From NCBI RefSeq assembly GCF_020991085.1, contig NZ_CP087719.1, positions 3,182,001 to 3,246,000 on the forward strand: a DNA stretch of 64,000 nt, given 5' to 3'. The notes beneath the pieces were generated by a model. That model ran no database searches. It saw only the letters and a program-made list of their open reading frames with translations, and was not told the origin of the DNA. Made by a program: the position numbers and the translations under genes. Each line of letters opens with the position of its first letter. Within the stretch, counting starts at the first letter, position 1. Source of the stretch: Roseomonas sp. OT10. GTDB taxonomy: Bacteria > Pseudomonadota > Alphaproteobacteria > Acetobacterales > Acetobacteraceae. Below are positions 17,565-26,907 of the stretch, piece after piece.

Positions 17565-17926
17565 CCCGGGGGCAAGGCTCTGCCTCGCCCCCGGTCCCCC
17601 ACTCCGCCAGGACCCTGCGGGCCCTGGACCCGGTGGGCGCTGCCGCGCGGATGATTGCGATGGGGTCGAGGCGCCGAGGAGCCATGCTCCTCGGCGGGTA
17701 CGGCCGCCCTCGCTGACGCCTATGACGCTTTTTCAGAGTCCCGCCTGTCCGAGCTCCGTCAGGGTTCAGCCCAGAGGCTGCCGGCAGCCGCGCAGCACCA
17801 GACTCCCAGTGGGGTCCGGGGCCCGCTTGTGGCCCCGGCAGGGGAGGGTCCGGGGTGGGGATCGACGCACGGCGTCGATGCCGCAGGCCGGCATCTCCTC
17901 CCGGTCCGCCGCCGGAACATCCGACA
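17565..17926 (+). repeat. Dispersed hairpin repeat, copy A
   Basis: About 360 bp that reappears in opposite orientation at 43338-43678 with high identity (roughly 85-90% by eye) and in part at 3836-3921. Landmarks in order: CCCGGGGGCAAGGCT; ACTCCGCCAGGACCCTGCGG; a perfect hairpin CGCCGAGGAGC (17672-17682) with GCTCCTCGGCG (17686-17696); TTTTTCAGAGTCCCGCCT; GGCCCCGGCAGGGGAGGGTC; and a second hairpin ATCGACGC (17861-17868) with GCGTCGAT (17872-17879). No coding potential is convincing. The remaining gap to 18185 shows nothing I recognise. Confidence 0.8.
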
Positions 17927-18185
17927 CGGAGGTCGGGCCCCACATGGGCGCGGGTCCGGCTTCCGTGTCGTTCCGATGAACTTCGTCTTCCGCCACCGGC
18001 CGCGTGGCCCGGCGGCGTGGGGTGCGTGCTAGGGCCGCGCCGGGAGCGGCCGGCCTCCGGGCGGGCCGCTTCCGCCGACCGTTCCGGGGCATCTGCCGGC
18101 GCGGCGGCGATCCGCCCCCAGCCGGAGACGACGGCATGGCCTTCCTGTCCCACCCCGCCGCCCCGCCCGCCGCCGGGCGCTGGGC

Positions 18186-19340
18186 ATGAGCGCAGCCTCC
18201 CTGGCCCTCGTGGCCTGCCTCCTGCTGGTCGCGGTCAACCTCGGCAGCCTGGCCCTGGCGGCGCTGCGGCTGCGGCCGCGCCCCCGCCTGCCGCGTCCGC
18301 CGGCAGGGACCGAGCCGGTCAGCATCGTCCGCCCCGTCTGCGGCGCGGAGCCCTTCCTGGCGGAGACCCTGGGCAGCGGCTTCCGCCTCGATCACCCGGC
18401 CTACGAGCTGGTCTTCTGCGCCGCCCGGGCCGACGATCCGGCGGTGCCGGTGGTGCGCCGGCTGATGGCGGCGAATCCCGCCATCCCGTCCCGGCTGCTG
18501 CTGGGCGACGACCCGGTCAGCGGCAATCCCAAGCTGAACAACTGCGTCAAGGGCTGGCGAGCGGCCCGGCACGACTGGGTGGTGCTGGCCGATTCCAACG
18601 TGCTGATGCCGCCCGACTACCTCCAGCGCCTGCGGGCGGCGTGGCGGCCGGACAGCGGGCTGGTCTGCTCCACCCCGCTGGGCACCCGCGCCCTGGGCTT
18701 CTGGGCGGGGATCGAGGCGGCCTTCCTCAACACGCTCCAGGCCCGCTGGCAGTATGCCGGCGAGCGGCTGGGCCGCGGCTTCGCCCAGGGCAAGAGCATG
18801 CTGTGGCACCGCCCCACCCTGGAGTCGCTGGGCGGCATCGCCGCGCTGGGGGCGGAGATTGCCGAGGACGCCGCCGCCACCAAGCTGGTGCGCCGGGCCG
18901 GGCTGCGGGTCCACTTGGTGGACGACCCCTTCGCGCAGCCGCTGGGCCGCCGCACCGCGGCGCAGGTCTGGAGCCGGCAGGCCCGCTGGGCACGGTTGCG
19001 CCGGGTCACCTTCCCGGGGCTGTTCCTGCTGGAGGGGCTGGTCAGCGCCATCCTGGCCGCGCTGCTGGGCATGCTCGCGGCCGGGCTGTCCGGCCATCCC
19101 GCCTGGGCGGCCGCGGCCAGCATCCTGCTGCTCTCCTACGGGGCGGAGGCGTGGCTGGCCCGGAGCAAGGGGTGGGAGGCACCGTGGTGGCTGCCGGCCG
19201 CCGCGCTGGTGCGCGATGCCATGGTGCTGGGCCTGTGGGTGCACGGCTGGGCCGGGGACCGGGTCACCTGGCGCGGCAACACCATGGACGTGCAGACGGC
19301 GGCGCTGAGCCCGGGCGGGGAGGGCGGAAGCGGGCGCTGA
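18186..19340 (+). CDS. GT21-type glycosyltransferase (ceramide glucosyltransferase/HpnI-like)
   Basis: Membrane glycosyltransferase of 384 residues. An N-terminal helix (about 5-28) anchors a GT-A domain, and three or more helices follow near the C-terminus (about 275-355). Motifs of family GT21 are present: SIVRPVCG, NPKLNNCVKGW, the metal-binding ADSN (Asp136), EDAAATK (Asp228) and the (Q/R)xxRW signature RQARW (264-268). Family members glucosylate ceramide or, as HpnI, transfer N-acetylglucosamine to bacteriohopanetetrol, both known in alphaproteobacteria. With no adjacent hopanoid or sphingolipid genes the acceptor stays open. It sits between repeat copy A and acpP. Confidence 0.8.
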   Translation: MSAASLALVACLLLVAVNLGSLALAALRLRPRPRLPRPPAGTEPVSIVRPVCGAEPFLAETLGSGFRLDHPAYELVFCAARADDPAVPVVRRLMAANPAIPSRLLLGDDPVSGNPKLNNCVKGWRAARHDWVVLADSNVLMPPDYLQRLRAAWRPDSGLVCSTPLGTRALGFWAGIEAAFLNTLQARWQYAGERLGRGFAQGKSMLWHRPTLESLGGIAALGAEIAEDAAATKLVRRAGLRVHLVDDPFAQPLGRRTAAQVWSRQARWARLRRVTFPGLFLLEGLVSAILAALLGMLAAGLSGHPAWAAAASILLLSYGAEAWLARSKGWEAPWWLPAAALVRDAMVLGLWVHGWAGDRVTWRGNTMDVQTAALSPGGEGGSGR

Positions 19341-19722
19341 ACGCTCCCGAACGGGTCGATCCGCGCGGGGGCGGGCCGGCCTGTGCATCCCCGGGGCGGA
19401 ACGGTCGCCGCTTCCGGGCTGCGTCCCGGGACCACCGCCCTGGGGGACCACCACCCCGGGGCGACCCTCGGGCCATGGCGCGACGGGCACGGCGCGCCGG
19501 GGTTCCGCCAGGTGCGCCGGGGCGGGCGCGGCCGCCGCGACAGCCCCGCCACACCCCGCGCCGATCATGGCGGAAGCGTGGCGGGGGCGTGGCTCTATCC
19601 CCTAGGCCACCCCTGACTTCCATGTTAAGGCCGCCGCCCGCGCGGGACGGCAACTTCGGGCTTTCCCGTGCGATCCGGGTTTCTGGCGGGCGTTGCCCAG
19701 CCGCAGGAGAAGAGAACCGCGC
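19341..19722. other. 382-bp intergenic region upstream of acpP
   Basis: No credible gene. The sequence is GC-rich with several short palindromes. The last 100 bases contain a slightly A+T-richer stretch near 19605-19635 where an acpP promoter could lie, but I cannot define -35 and -10 boxes with confidence. Confidence 0.4.
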
Positions 19723-19962
19723 ATGAGCGACACCGCCGACAAGGTGAAGAAGATCGTCGTCGAGCATCTCGGCGTCGAGGAGTCGAAGGTGACCGAGGGC
19801 GCCTCCTTCATCGACGACCTGGGCGCCGACAGCCTGGACACGGTGGAGCTGGTGATGGCCTTCGAGGAGGCCTTCGGCGTGGAGATCCCGGACGACGCGG
19901 CCGAGAAGATCACCACCGTCGGCGACGCCATCAAGTACATCGAGGAGCACAAGGCCGCCTGA
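19723..19962 (+). CDS. acpP: Acyl carrier protein
   Basis: Carries growing acyl chains on a phosphopantetheine arm. It is a 79-residue acidic protein with the attachment site Ser37 in [19 protein letters not shown]. The ATG at 19723 follows an excellent AGGAGAAGAG ribosome-binding site (19705-19714), and the canonical [11 protein letters not shown]-terminus confirms the start. It is followed after 45 bp by fabF, its usual partner, but is separated by 6.2 kb from fabG. Confidence 0.98.
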   Translation: MSDTADKVKKIVVEHLGVEESKVTEGASFIDDLGADSLDTVELVMAFEEAFGVEIPDDAAEKITTVGDAIKYIEEHKAA

Positions 19963-20007
19963 TCCGGGCGGCCTGGGCCTGAGTCAAGAAACGGGAGAAG
20001 CGCCAAG

Positions 20008-21291
20008 GTGTTCGGTCAGCTCTCTGCGCCCCGGCGCGTGGTCGTCACGGGCATGGGCATTGCCTGCCCGCTCGGCGTGGGCGTGGAGAAGGTGTGGCAA
20101 CGGCTGCTCGCCGGCGAAAGCGGCATCGGCGCCATCCAGTCCTTCGACGTGAAGGACCTGCCCGCGAAGATCGCCGGGCAGGTTCCGGCCGGCACGCGGG
20201 AGACGGGGGGGCTCGACCTCGCCGAATGGGTCCCGGTGAAGGACCAGAAGAAGATGGACCGCTTCATCCATCTCGCCATGGTCGCGGCCACCGAGGCGGT
20301 GGAGGATAGCGGCTGGGTTCCCCAGACCGAGGAGGATCGCTGGGCCACCGGGGTCATGATCGGCTCCGGCATCGGCGGGTTGCCGGCGATCTACGATGCC
20401 TCCGTCCAGGTCAGCCAGGGCCGGGCCAAGCGCCTCTCGCCCTTCTTCATCCCCTCCGCGCTGATCAACCTGGCCTCCGGCCACGTCTCCATCCGCTACG
20501 GCTTCAAGGGCCCCAACCACGCGGTGGTCACCGCCTGCGCCACCGGCGTGCACGCGATCGGCGACGCGGCGCGGCTGATCTCCTTCGGCGACGCGGACGT
20601 GATGGTCGCGGGCGGCACGGAGGCGGCGGTGAGCGAGATCGGCATGGCGGGCTTCTGCGCCTCCCGCGCGCTCTCCACCGGCTTCAACGACCGCCCGACC
20701 GAGGGCTCCCGCCCCTGGGACAAGGACCGCGACGGCTTCGTCATGGGCGAGGGCGCGGGCGTCCTCGTGCTGGAGGAGCTGGAGCACGCGAAGAAGCGCG
20801 GCGCCAAGATCTACGGCGAGGTGATCGGCTACGGCATGTCCGGCGACGCCTATCACATCACCGCCCCGGCCGAGGGCCATGACGGCGCCTACCGCGCCAT
20901 GAAGGCCTGCCTGAAGTCGGCCGGCATCGTCCCCGCCGACATCCAGTACATCAACGCCCACGGCACCAGCACGCCGATGGGCGACGACCTGGAGCTGGAG
21001 GCGGTGGAGAAGCTGTTCAACGGCGATGCGGACAAGGTGGCGATGTCCTCCACCAAATCGGCGATCGGCCACCTGCTGGGCGCCGCCGGCGCGGTGGAGG
21101 CGGTCTTCTCCCTGCTCGCCATCCGCGACGACGTGGCGCCGCCGACGCTGAACCTGGAGGAGCCCTCGCGCCCCAGCGTGATCGACCGGGTGCCGCTGGT
21201 GGCGCAGGAGCGGCCGATCGAGGTGGCGCTGTCCAACTCCTTCGGCTTCGGCGGCACCAACGCCTCCATCCTGTTCCGCGCCGCGCCCTGA
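20008..21291 (+). CDS. fabF: 3-oxoacyl-ACP synthase II
   Basis: Condensing enzyme that elongates acyl-ACP with malonyl-ACP. It has 427 residues from a GTG start at 20008, preceded by GGGAGAAG. The catalytic triad is Cys177 (VVTACATG), His318 (NAHGTSTPMGD) and His355 (SAIGHLLGAAG). The C-terminal NSFGFGGTNASILFR is standard. It forms a pair with acpP. The last 21 bases of the gene, including the stop, belong to a tandem duplication that continues into the 3' untranslated region. Confidence 0.97.
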   Translation: MFGQLSAPRRVVVTGMGIACPLGVGVEKVWQRLLAGESGIGAIQSFDVKDLPAKIAGQVPAGTRETGGLDLAEWVPVKDQKKMDRFIHLAMVAATEAVEDSGWVPQTEEDRWATGVMIGSGIGGLPAIYDASVQVSQGRAKRLSPFFIPSALINLASGHVSIRYGFKGPNHAVVTACATGVHAIGDAARLISFGDADVMVAGGTEAAVSEIGMAGFCASRALSTGFNDRPTEGSRPWDKDRDGFVMGEGAGVLVLEELEHAKKRGAKIYGEVIGYGMSGDAYHITAPAEGHDGAYRAMKACLKSAGIVPADIQYINAHGTSTPMGDDLELEAVEKLFNGDADKVAMSSTKSAIGHLLGAAGAVEAVFSLLAIRDDVAPPTLNLEEPSRPSVIDRVPLVAQERPIEVALSNSFGFGGTNASILFRAAP

Positions 21292-21351
21292 CGGGCGCGG
21301 GGGGCCTGTTCCGCGCCGCAGCCTGACGGGCGCGGAGGCCCGTTCCACGCC
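21271..21351. repeat. Tandem duplication across the fabF stop codon
   Basis: Unit 1 (21271-21305) covers the last fabF codons, the stop and the following GC-rich bases. Unit 2 (21306-21339) repeats it with three differences, and 12 bases of a third unit follow. Each unit contains CTGTTCCGCGCCGC and CCTGACGGGCGCGG. A short slippage or unequal crossover event is the simplest origin. Confidence 0.75.
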
Positions 21352-21458
21352 ACGTCCCAAGGGTCCGCCCGCAGCCGGGACCGGAGCGGCTCCTCGCGAC
21401 AGCGTGGCCGCCCGGCCACCCTTGCGGAGCCGCCTCCGCCATCCCATCCGGGGGTGAG

Positions 21459-22430
21459 ATGCGCCGACTGTTCCGCTTCCTCCTGATCCTGGTGCTGGTC
21501 GCCGCCCTCGGCGCCGGCGGTGCCGCCTGGTGGGGCTGGCGCAGCTACCAGGCGCCTGGCCCGCTGGCCTCGCCCACCGCCGTGGTGGTGCCGCGCGGCG
21601 GCACCGCCGCCATCGCCGAGGCGCTGCAGGACCGCGCCGTCATCGCCGATCCGCGCGCCTTCTCCCTGGCGGCCTGGCTGACGCGGCAGGACGGCCCGCT
21701 GCGCGCCGGGGAGTTCCTGTTCCCCGCCAACAGCTCGCTGCGCGAGGTGCTGGCCGTGCTGCGCACCGCCCGGCCCGTCCAGCGCCGCCTGACCATCCCC
21801 GAGGGGCTGACGGCGCGCGAGATCGCCGCGCTGGTCGGGCGCGCCGAGGGGCTGACCGGCGACACCCCGCCGCTCGACGAGGCGGAGATCCTGCCGGACA
21901 CCTATGCCTACCAGTGGGGCGACGCCCGCGCGCCGCTGCTGCGCCGGGCCGGGCAGGCGATGGAGCGCTTCCTCGCCGAGGCCTGGGAGAAGCGGGAGGC
22001 CGGCCTGCCCCTCGCCTCCCCACGCGAGGCCCTGATCCTGGCCAGCATCGTCGAGCGCGAGACGGGCCGCGCCGACGAGCGCGCCCGGGTCGCCGGCGTC
22101 TTCATCAACCGCCTGCGCCGGGGCATGCCCCTGCAATCCGACCCGACCGTGGCCTATGCCGCGGCCGATGGCGGGCCGCTGGACCGGCCGCTGACCCGGG
22201 CCGACCTGGACCGCGACCACCCCTTCAACACCTACCGCGTCCGTGGCCTGCCGCCCGCGCCGATCGCCGCTCCGGGGCGGGAGGCGGTGCTGGCCGTGCT
22301 GAACCCGGACAGGACGGAGGAGCTCTACTTCGTCGCCGATGGCTCCGGTGGCCATGCCTTCGCCCGGACGCTGGAGGAGCACAACCGCAACGTGGCCCGC
22401 TGGCGCGCCCGCAACGCCGCCAATCCCTGA
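21459..22430 (+). CDS. mltG: Endolytic murein transglycosylase
   Basis: Inner-membrane lytic transglycosylase (YceG/MltG) that cleaves nascent peptidoglycan strands and sets glycan length. It has 323 residues: a single N-terminal transmembrane helix (about 5-25), then a LysM-like region and the YceG domain. The catalytic Glu199 lies in LILASIVERETG, followed by AGVFINRLRRGMPLQSDPTVAYA and PFNTYRVRGLPPAPIAAPG, all family signatures. It lies 167 bp after fabF, its customary place in alphaproteobacteria. Confidence 0.96.
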   Translation: MRRLFRFLLILVLVAALGAGGAAWWGWRSYQAPGPLASPTAVVVPRGGTAAIAEALQDRAVIADPRAFSLAAWLTRQDGPLRAGEFLFPANSSLREVLAVLRTARPVQRRLTIPEGLTAREIAALVGRAEGLTGDTPPLDEAEILPDTYAYQWGDARAPLLRRAGQAMERFLAEAWEKREAGLPLASPREALILASIVERETGRADERARVAGVFINRLRRGMPLQSDPTVAYAAADGGPLDRPLTRADLDRDHPFNTYRVRGLPPAPIAAPGREAVLAVLNPDRTEELYFVADGSGGHAFARTLEEHNRNVARWRARNAANP

Positions 22431-22442
22431 CGCCATGTCCCG

Positions 22443-23330
22443 ATGACCCTGTCGGGCTGGCCGCTGTGGTGGCGGCTGCTGCTGATCTCGGCGCTCTGGG
22501 GCTCGGGCTTCCCGCTGGTCCGCTATCTGGCAGGAGAGATGCCGCCCTTCGCCCTGGCCTGCGCCCGCGGCAGCATGGCAGCGACGGGCATGCTCGTCTG
22601 GGTGATCGCCAGCGGGGCGCTGCGCGGCTACCGCCCCGCCATGCTGGGCCATGCCCTGGTGCTGGGAACCACCAATGGCTGGCTGCCCAACGTCATGACG
22701 GCGACGGCGCTCGGCAGCATCCCTTCCGCCCAGGCGGCGCTGATCCAGTCCGCCTCGCCGCTCTTCATCGGCGTGCTGGCGGCGCTGCTGCTGCCGCGCG
22801 AGAGGCCCGGCCTGGCGGCGGTGGCGGGGCTGCTGACGGGCTTCGCGGGCATCGCCCTGATCATCGGGCCGGCCGCGCTGGCGCCGGGGGCCGATCTGGC
22901 GGGCGGGCTGCTGATGCTGGCCACCGCCGCCTCCTACGCCATCGGCACCGTCTACACCCGGATCATGATGCCCGGGGTCGCGGCCCAGCTCGCCCTTGGG
23001 CAGCAGACGGTCTCGGCCCTGGGGGCGGGCACGCTGATGTGGACCGTGGAGGGGGGCGCCGCCGGGCTCGCGCAGCCCTGGAGCATCTGGCTGGTGCTGC
23101 TGGCGACGGGAGTGCTCGCCTCCGCCGTCCCGGTGACGATGTTCACCGGCCTGATCCAGCGGGCGCGCGCCACCGATGCCGCGATGGTCGGCTACCTGCA
23201 GCCGGTCTTCGCCGCCCTGCTGGCCGCCCTGGCCCTGGCGGAATGGCCGGAGCCGCGCATCCTGCTGGGCGGATCGGTCGTCCTGCTGGGAGTCTGGCTG
23301 ACCACCCGGCCAGGCAGTCCGACGGGCTGA
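22443..23330 (+). CDS. EamA/DMT-family transporter
   Basis: A 295-residue inner-membrane protein of the drug/metabolite transporter superfamily, with two EamA repeats and about ten helices (first repeat about 10-140, second about 150-285). Characteristic pieces are SALWGSGFPLVRYLAGE near the start and the second repeat's GGLLMLATAASYAIGTVYTR. The substrate is unknown; members export amino acids or metabolites. It starts 12 bases after mltG and is probably co-transcribed. The 279-bp spacer to glgE (23331-23609) contains GC palindromes but no promoter I can define. Confidence 0.88.
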   Translation: MTLSGWPLWWRLLLISALWGSGFPLVRYLAGEMPPFALACARGSMAATGMLVWVIASGALRGYRPAMLGHALVLGTTNGWLPNVMTATALGSIPSAQAALIQSASPLFIGVLAALLLPRERPGLAAVAGLLTGFAGIALIIGPAALAPGADLAGGLLMLATAASYAIGTVYTRIMMPGVAAQLALGQQTVSALGAGTLMWTVEGGAAGLAQPWSIWLVLLATGVLASAVPVTMFTGLIQRARATDAAMVGYLQPVFAALLAALALAEWPEPRILLGGSVVLLGVWLTTRPGSPTG

Positions 23331-23609
23331 GCCGCCGCGCATCGGCATGATGCGACGCAACCGTGCGGGACGGCGGCGGTTGCTGTGGCCATGATCCCTG
23401 TCAGACCTGACCCAGCGGCCGATCCCGCGGCCGGCAACTTGTCCTGGCGCTTCGCGGCCGCGTCCCGGGCCCGGTCCGCCGAGGGCGCCGCTTCACGCCC
23501 TGTTTAGCCGGGCACCGCTTTGGTCCGGCCGCGGCCGGCGACACTCTCGTCCCCTCCCCTCCCCCGTCGATCGCCTCGCGGTCGGCCACAAGCCGAAGAC
23601 AGCGACCCC

Positions 23610-26600
23610 ATGACCGACGCCAAGCCGTCCGTATTTCCGCTCTACTACCTCCACCCGCTGCTCGCCGGCCCCCTGCCGGCCTGGGAGCCGGAGCTGGAGC
23701 GCATCGCCGCCCTGGGCTTCCGGGGCGTGGCCATCCCGCCGGCCTTCCGCCCGGGTCAGGCCGGCGAGCTCGGCCGGGTCGCGGATTACGACGAGCCGCA
23801 TCCGGGGCTGGGGGTCGCGGGCGACGGGACCGCCGCCGTGGCCGCGATCGCTGCCGCCTGCCGCCGGCACGGCCTCTCGCTGGTGATGGACCTGTCGCCG
23901 GACCAGGTGGCGGCGGATGGCGCCATGGCCGCCGCGCATCCGGAGTGGTTCCGGGTCGCAGAGGCCGCCTATACTGATCCTCGCCTGTCGCCCGAGGACC
24001 GCGCCCTGGCTCTTTCCCAGGGCTTCCCGGACGGGCTGGCCGCCTGGTGGGAGGCGCGGCTGCGCGCCTGGGCGGAGGCCGGGGTGGCGGGCTTCCGCGC
24101 CCTGCACCCGGAGCGGCTGCCGCCGGAGGCGTGGCGCCGGCTGATCGCCGCAGCGCCGGGCTGCGCCTTCCTCGCCTGGACGCCCGGCCTGCCCCTGCCG
24201 GCCGCTGCCGCGCTCGGGGAGGCCGGCTTCGCCCGGCTCGCCTCCTCCGCCGCCTGGTGGGACTTCCGCGCCGGCTGGCTGATGGCCGAGCACGGCGCCC
24301 TCGCCACCGCCGCGCCGTTGCTGGCCTTCCCCGAGGCGCCCTTCGGCCCGCGTCTCGACGCCGGGGAGGGCGATTCCGGCCTGCGGGAGCGCGCCGCCCG
24401 CCGGGCGCTGCGCTTCGCCGCCGCCTTCGGCGACGGGCTGCTGGTGCCGATGGGCTTCGAGTTTGGCGCGAGCGCGCCGCTTTCCCCCGCCGCCGGCTCG
24501 CCCGAGGAATGGGCCGCGCTGCGGCGGGCTGCGCCCTATGACCTGTCCGACGGGCTGGCCGAGGCGAATGCGCTGGCGGCGAAGCTGGCGCCGCTGGCCG
24601 GCGGGGCGATGCTGCCGCTCACCGGCCCGGATGCGCCGGTGGCGGCGATCCTGCGGCTGGAGGGCGGCGATCCCCGCACGGCGGGGCAGGGCGTGGTGAT
24701 CCTGGCCAATCCGGCCCTGCGGGTGGCCGGCGCCGTCTCGCCCGAGGCGTTGCTGCCCGAGGCGGGCGGCGCCCTGGGGCCCTTCCGCATGCTGGGCGAG
24801 GCGGAGGCCGCGCCGCTGCGCCCCGGCGTGCCGCTGCTGCTGGAGGCGGGGGAGGTCCGGCTGCTCGCCGCCGGCCCGGCCACGCCGATCGAGCGGCCGG
24901 AGCGGATGCGCCCCACGCCGGACGAGGCGGTGGAAGCGCCGCGCGTCGCCATCGAGGCGGTGACGCCGCTGGTCGATGGCGGCCGCTTCCCGGTGAAGCG
25001 CATCGTGGGCGAGGCGGTGCTGGTGGAGGCGGACGTCTTCACCGATGGGCACGGCAAGCTGGGGGTGGCGCTGCTCTGGCGCGCGGCGGACGAGCCGGGC
25101 TGGCAGCAGGTGCGGATGGCCTTCCTCAACAACGACCGCTGGGCGGCGAGCTTCCCGCTGGAGCGCCAGGGCCGCTACGAATTCGCCGTCGAGGGCTGGG
25201 TGGACGTCTTCGCCACCTATCGCGACGAGCTGCAGAAGAAGCACGCCGCCGGGATCGACGTGACGCTGGAGCTGGAGGAGGGCCGCCGCCTGGTGGCCGC
25301 CGCGGCGGAGCGCGATGCCGGCGAGCTGGGCAGCGCGCTGGCGGCACTCGCGGCGCGGCTGGCCGAGGGCGACAACGCGGCCCGGGTGGAGGCCCTGCTC
25401 GCCCCCACGACAGCGACCCTGATGGCCGAGGCGGACGACCGGCCGCACCGCGTGCGGCAGGAATCGGCCGGGCTGGTGGAGGCGGAGCGCACCGCCGCCC
25501 GCTTCGCGAGCTGGTACGAGATCTTCCCGCGCAGCCAGAGCGGCGATCCCGGCCGCCACGGCACGCTGGACGACGTGATCGCCCAGTTGCCGCGCATCCG
25601 GGCCATGGGCTTCGACGTGCTCTACTTCCCGCCGATCCACCCGATCGGGCGGAAGAACCGCAAGGGCCGCAACAACACCCTGACCCCCGGGCCGGAGGAT
25701 GTCGGCAGCCCCTATGCCATCGGCTCCGAGGATGGGGGGCACGACGCGCTGCACCCCGCCCTGGGCACGCTGGACGACTTCCGCCGGCTGCGCGAGGCGG
25801 CCGAGGCGCATGGGCTGGAGCTGGCGCTGGACTTCGCCATCCAGTGCTCGCCCGACCACCCCTGGCTGCGCGAGCATCCGGAATGGTTCGACTGGCGCCC
25901 GGACGGGACGATCAAATACGCCGAGAACCCGCCCAAGAAGTACGAGGACATCGTCAACGTCGACTTCTACGCCGAAGGGGCGAAGCCGTCGCTCTGGGTC
26001 GCGCTGCGCGACGCCGTGCTGTTCTGGGTGGAGCAGGGGGTGAAAACCTTCCGCGTCGACAACCCGCACACCAAGCCCCTGCCCTTCTGGGAATGGATGA
26101 TCGGCGACATCCGGGCGAAGCACCCGGACACGCTGTTCCTGTCGGAGGCCTTCACCCGGCCCAAGGTGATGTACCGGCTGGCGAAGGTCGGCTTCTCGCA
26201 GTCCTATACCTACTTCACCTGGCGCAACACCAAGGCGGAGCTGCGCGACTACCTGGTGGAGCTGAACACCACCGCGCCACGCGACTTCTTCCGCCCGCAC
26301 TTCTTCGTCAACACGCCGGACATCAACCCGCTCTTCCTGCACCACAGCGGCCGGCCGGGCCACCTGATCCGCGCGGCGCTGGCGGCGACGCTCTCCGGCC
26401 TTTGGGGCGTCTACAACGGGTTCGAGCTGTGCGAGGCGACGCCCGTCAAGGAAGGGAAGGAGGAGTACCTCGACAGCGAGAAGTACGAGATCCGGGCCTG
26501 GGACCACGACCGCCCTGGCAACATCATCGCCGAGATCACCCGGCTGAACGCCATCCGCCGGGCCAACCCGGCGCTGCATAGCCACCTGGGCGTCGCCTTC

Positions 26601-26879
26601 CACAACGCCTGGAACGACAACATCCTGTATTACGCGAAGGCGAATCCGGACCGTTCCAACGTGCTGCTGGTCGCGGTCAGCCTGGACCCGTTCCAGCCGC
26701 AGGAGGCCGACTACGAGCTGCCGCTGTGGGAATGGGGCCTGCCCGACCATGGCAGCCTGGAGGTGGAGGACCTGATGCGCGGCAACCGCTTCACCCTGAC
26801 CGGCAAGCACCAGCGCCTGCGGCTGGACCCGGCCGACCTGCCCTTCGCCATCTGGCGCGTCCGCCCCGCGGGCGCCTGA
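23610..26879 (+). CDS. glgE: Maltose-1-phosphate maltosyltransferase GlgE with extra N-terminal barrel
   Basis: Transfers maltosyl units from alpha-maltose 1-phosphate to alpha-1,4-glucan (GH13 subfamily 3), cytoplasmic. It has 1089 residues, against about 660-700 for a typical GlgE. The canonical enzyme starts near residue 446 ([19 protein letters not shown]). Its catalytic residues are Asp817 ([10 protein letters not shown]), Glu846 (FLSEAFTRP) and Asp904 (NTPDINP). Residues 1-440 form a second, degenerate barrel whose motifs align with the active one: HPEWF at 110 versus 756, and GFRALHP at 162 versus TFRVDNP, where the nucleophile Asp is replaced by Leu165. Extended GlgE proteins are common in alphaproteobacteria. 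ATG 23610 has only a weak ribosome-binding site. It is first in the trehalose-glucan cluster. Confidence 0.95.
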   Translation: MTDAKPSVFPLYYLHPLLAGPLPAWEPELERIAALGFRGVAIPPAFRPGQAGELGRVADYDEPHPGLGVAGDGTAAVAAIAAACRRHGLSLVMDLSPDQVAADGAMAAAHPEWFRVAEAAYTDPRLSPEDRALALSQGFPDGLAAWWEARLRAWAEAGVAGFRALHPERLPPEAWRRLIAAAPGCAFLAWTPGLPLPAAAALGEAGFARLASSAAWWDFRAGWLMAEHGALATAAPLLAFPEAPFGPRLDAGEGDSGLRERAARRALRFAAAFGDGLLVPMGFEFGASAPLSPAAGSPEEWAALRRAAPYDLSDGLAEANALAAKLAPLAGGAMLPLTGPDAPVAAILRLEGGDPRTAGQGVVILANPALRVAGAVSPEALLPEAGGALGPFRMLGEAEAAPLRPGVPLLLEAGEVRLLAAGPATPIERPERMRPTPDEAVEAPRVAIEAVTPLVDGGRFPVKRIVGEAVLVEADVFTDGHGKLGVALLWRAADEPGWQQVRMAFLNNDRWAASFPLERQGRYEFAVEGWVDVFATYRDELQKKHAAGIDVTLELEEGRRLVAAAAERDAGELGSALAALAARLAEGDNAARVEALLAPTTATLMAEADDRPHRVRQESAGLVEAERTAARFASWYEIFPRSQSGDPGRHGTLDDVIAQLPRIRAMGFDVLYFPPIHPIGRKNRKGRNNTLTPGPEDVGSPYAIGSEDGGHDALHPALGTLDDFRRLREAAEAHGLELALDFAIQCSPDHPWLREHPEWFDWRPDGTIKYAENPPKKYEDIVNVDFYAEGAKPSLWVALRDAVLFWVEQGVKTFRVDNPHTKPLPFWEWMIGDIRAKHPDTLFLSEAFTRPKVMYRLAKVGFSQSYTYFTWRNTKAELRDYLVELNTTAPRDFFRPHFFVNTPDINPLFLHHSGRPGHLIRAALAATLSGLWGVYNGFELCEATPVKEGKEEYLDSEKYEIRAWDHDRPGNIIAEITRLNAIRRANPALHSHLGVAFHNAWNDNILYYAKANPDRSNVLLVAVSLDPFQPQEADYELPLWEWGLPDHGSLEVEDLMRGNRFTLTGKHQRLRLDPADLPFAIWRVRPAGA

Positions 26880-26907
26880 CGGCACGACCCTGGAGTACGC
26901 CCGAACG

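Noticed and set aside
17547-18153. Open frames inside repeat copy A and its flank
   Set aside because: The frames are not maintained between copies A and B, whereas the hairpins are, so the repeat is not coding.
18136-18189. A 17-codon frame ending in an ATGA overlap with the GT21 gene (possible leader peptide)
   Set aside because: No conserved sequence or attenuator-like codon run, and such overlaps arise easily by chance.
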